From: Cercis canadensis
Lineage: Eukaryota > Streptophyta > Magnoliopsida > Fabales > Fabaceae
Direction of reading: 5' to 3'
Length of the DNA stretch: 64,000 bases
Assembly (NCBI GenBank): GCA_003255065.1
Contig: QAOA01003799.1
Coordinates: forward strand, 98,216 to 162,215
Shown: positions 61,700 to 64,000 of the stretch, one piece after another
Layout of the letters: each line of letters opens with the position of its first letter
Numbering within the stretch: position 1 is the first letter of the stretch
Notes under the pieces: model-generated
Seen by the model: the letters and a program-made list of their open reading frames with translations, nothing else
What the model was told of the DNA's origin: nothing
Databases searched by the model: none
Position numbers and translations under genes: made by a program

Positions 61700-64000
61700 T
61701 TGGAATTGAAAATGTAGGTAACAATGAAATTAATTGTAAGTTAAGGTATATGATGTGCTGGATATTTCTGGATTGGAAGAGCATGTTGTTTTGAAAAACC
61801 ATTCTCCATTATAAGGTTGACTAAATGAAGGTTGCTGTTAAGCTATCATTTTACGACAAGGGTTTACATGTGTTCTAAATATTTATGGATTGGAAGAGCA
61901 TATTGTTTATGAATAAAAGTCGCTAGTAGTGGTCAAATAATTTCATATGAAAGAAAGCAAGAAACTAGTAAGGTCTTCGGCTTGAATAAAACATGATAAT
62001 GAGCTTAAATTTTTTGCTAGAATAGGAGTGTGGCCTCAGATAACAGTTAAAGAAAATTATGCAAAAGCATAAATGCAAGTTGAGAGGGAGACGCTTACCC
62101 CAAATTTTATCCCAGTAATTAACTAATTGAGTGAGATCCAGCTCCAGCATTGAGTTATCTTAATTAACTGGATTGTTTATGAATATTAATGGTTATCTCA
62201 TAAACAGTATCACATCATTTCGTATGTGAGGCATAAGAAATTAAATAATAAGGATATGCTATTATGATATGCTTTGTCACAGGGTTGATAATATATTCCA
62301 TGCTTGCAGCAGTAGAGCCTCTGATCCAAGGCACTGTGTCAGGTAGCTATATCTAAGTCCAAACATTTTGTAGTAGCTTGGACTTCTTTGGCCTTGCCTT
62401 GGTGACAAGCACTCTAGTTGCTTCTCTCCACCTTTTTTATCAAAAAAAAAAATGCTGTGATATTTTTTTTTTACCATAGTATAATATTTCCTCTAAAAAT
62501 ACTCTTCAAATTATAAAAAAATGCCATCTTTTATATATTTCTACACCTATCAATTATATCTCAATTAATATAATAAGTATTTTTTTTTGGATATTTTTGA
62601 TTACATTTTGAGTTCAAACACAAAATTTACAAATTCTTAAGATGATTTTAATATCACTCAATTACAAATTGATTTATATATAATAAATTTTAAATTTACA
62701 AATTAACAGTTCTAGCTTCCAACCTTCCTTTGTTTACTCTCATAAGACGTAAGATTCTTGGAACTTGTATTATTCTATAGCTTATTTTTTAATTAACTAA
62801 TTATGCAATATCATATACTATATTTATATTAGTTTTATATAGTAACAAAACTATTTTTTCGTTAACTATTAAGGATTGATACACAGTTAATCTGTTAGAA
62901 ACAATATCAGGAAAATAATAAAATAATTAGCTTTGAGATGTAAATAATTACACTATCTTTTTTTTTTTTATAGATTTGAAAAGACACTTCTAAACAAATA
63001 TGTTTGGTCAATTATTAATAGACACAACAATTTGTTAGGAATAGACATTAATCAAATAGTTACAACTGTTTGATTTAATGAACCTTTAAAATAAATAATT
63101 GACAATTGAACCAGGTCAAATCGACCATAGGCTTATGTAACTCATATAACTAAAGTTACTCTTAACTTTTGTTTCTTAACCTAACATTTTCGTTAACATC
63201 TAAAATTTGAATTTCAAGCAAAATTGAATTTCAATCCAACATATTATCAATTATTTTTTATTTTTTTAGTTTTCTGATTTTCATAATATTTATTTACATT
63301 AAAATGTAAATCAATATTTGTTTACAAGCTAAATAATCTTTACCGCGACAATGAATTTTGAGTGATATGAAACTAACTTACAATTAATTGGTATATTCCT
63401 CTAGAGAGATTTTTTATTTTATTTTTTGGGTCCGCTCATGAGAGATCTTGAGGTGCACCATGTATATGCACTTATGACTTAACCAATAGAAAATATTTTA
63501 ATTCAACTATAAATCCTACCATAAATTATAAAAATAAATAAATATAAAATATTTTAACTTCTTATCCATTGACCATGTGCACAATTCACGGCTATATGCA
63601 TAGCTTACCAAAAAAATTCCCCACTCTTCGTAGGCCACTAAAATAATGTAACACATATTCTGTATAATATCCATTTTAATAAATATAAATAAAAAAAGGA
63701 TATCTTTTGGCACGTTGTTTATTTTTTAGTATATTTTTTTTTATATTCACGGCTATATGCATAGCTTACCAAAAAAATTCCCCACTCTTCGTAGGCCACT
63801 AAAATAATGTAACACATATTCTGTATAATATCCATTTTAATAAATATAAATAAAAAAAGGATATCTTTTGGCACGTTGTTTATTTTTTAGTATATTTTTT
63901 TTTATATTTTATATAAAAAAAATTGTACAGACTCAATTTTTTATTTAAAATCTTCATAACGATATTAAAATTATTAAATGAGTCCTCACCTAAACTCAAC
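61700..64000. other. AT-rich intergenic DNA
   Basis: No gene was recognised. It contains many A and T runs. A GC-richer patch at 62290-62420 looks like part of a dispersed repeat but has no identifiable ends. Confidence 0.5.
63584..63905. repeat. 161-bp exact tandem duplication
   Basis: The block starting ATTCACGGCTATATGCATAG at 63584 begins again at 63745 and runs to about 63905 with no difference that I can see. No N separates the copies. Confidence 0.95.

Noticed and set aside
62277-62477. Minus-strand 66-residue frame with a protein-like middle
   Set aside because: No recognisable domain; probably part of a dispersed repeat, but no ends or second copy seen.

Overview
The window is nuclear DNA of a eudicot plant, most likely a woody rosid. 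Introns follow GT-AG rules, intergenic DNA is AT-rich, plant mobile-element remnants are common, and every recognisable protein has its closest remembered relative in Arabidopsis. No prokaryotic gene, CRISPR array, rRNA or tRNA was seen.

Layout. 1-4.4 kb: repeat-derived, with LTR-element fossils including a broken Ty1/copia copy. 4.5-5.2 kb: a RING-H2 E3 ligase gene frameshifted inside its RING. 6.7-8.65 kb: an intact intronless pentatricopeptide (PPR) gene like At1g03560. 9.4-11.4 kb: a Harbinger-type MITE and a duplicated non-coding block. 13.3-15.3 kb: a bHLH87-type transcription factor (minus). 15.3-23 kb: mostly non-coding, with one doubtful minus-strand transcript. 24.6-29.4 kb: a four-exon EARLY FLOWERING 3 family gene. 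31.6-35.7 kb: a ten-exon TrmA/RlmD-type RNA uridine methyltransferase (minus). 38.0-41.7 kb: a two-exon Core-2/I-branching (GT14/DUF266) glycosyltransferase whose intron holds a hairpin-bearing minisatellite. 43.1-46.8 kb: a five-exon IAA-amino-acid hydrolase (IAR3 type, ER-retained; minus). 47.1-49.5 kb: a Mutator-like element with 9-bp target-site duplications carrying a captured piece of the urea transporter gene DUR3 (a Pack-MULE). 50-61.7 kb: a tandem F-box/LRR cluster with two intact genes, one pseudogene and one fragment. 61.7-64 kb: AT-rich, with an exact 161-bp tandem duplication.

The genes do not form one pathway; they are neighbours by descent. From memory, bHLH87, the ELF3 paralogue EEC, the methyltransferase and the glycosyltransferase lie together at Arabidopsis At3g21300-At3g21330, and another copy of the glycosyltransferase lies beside IAR3 at At1g51760-At1g51770. 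This window would hold the two halves combined.

Five of the six single-N positions sit exactly between two near-identical direct copies (6 to about 670 bp), so those duplications are probably contig-joining artefacts. I found no convincing undescribed system. The most interesting objects are the DUR3-carrying Pack-MULE just upstream of IAR3, the decaying F-box cluster, the hairpin minisatellite and two unidentified minus-strand reading frames.
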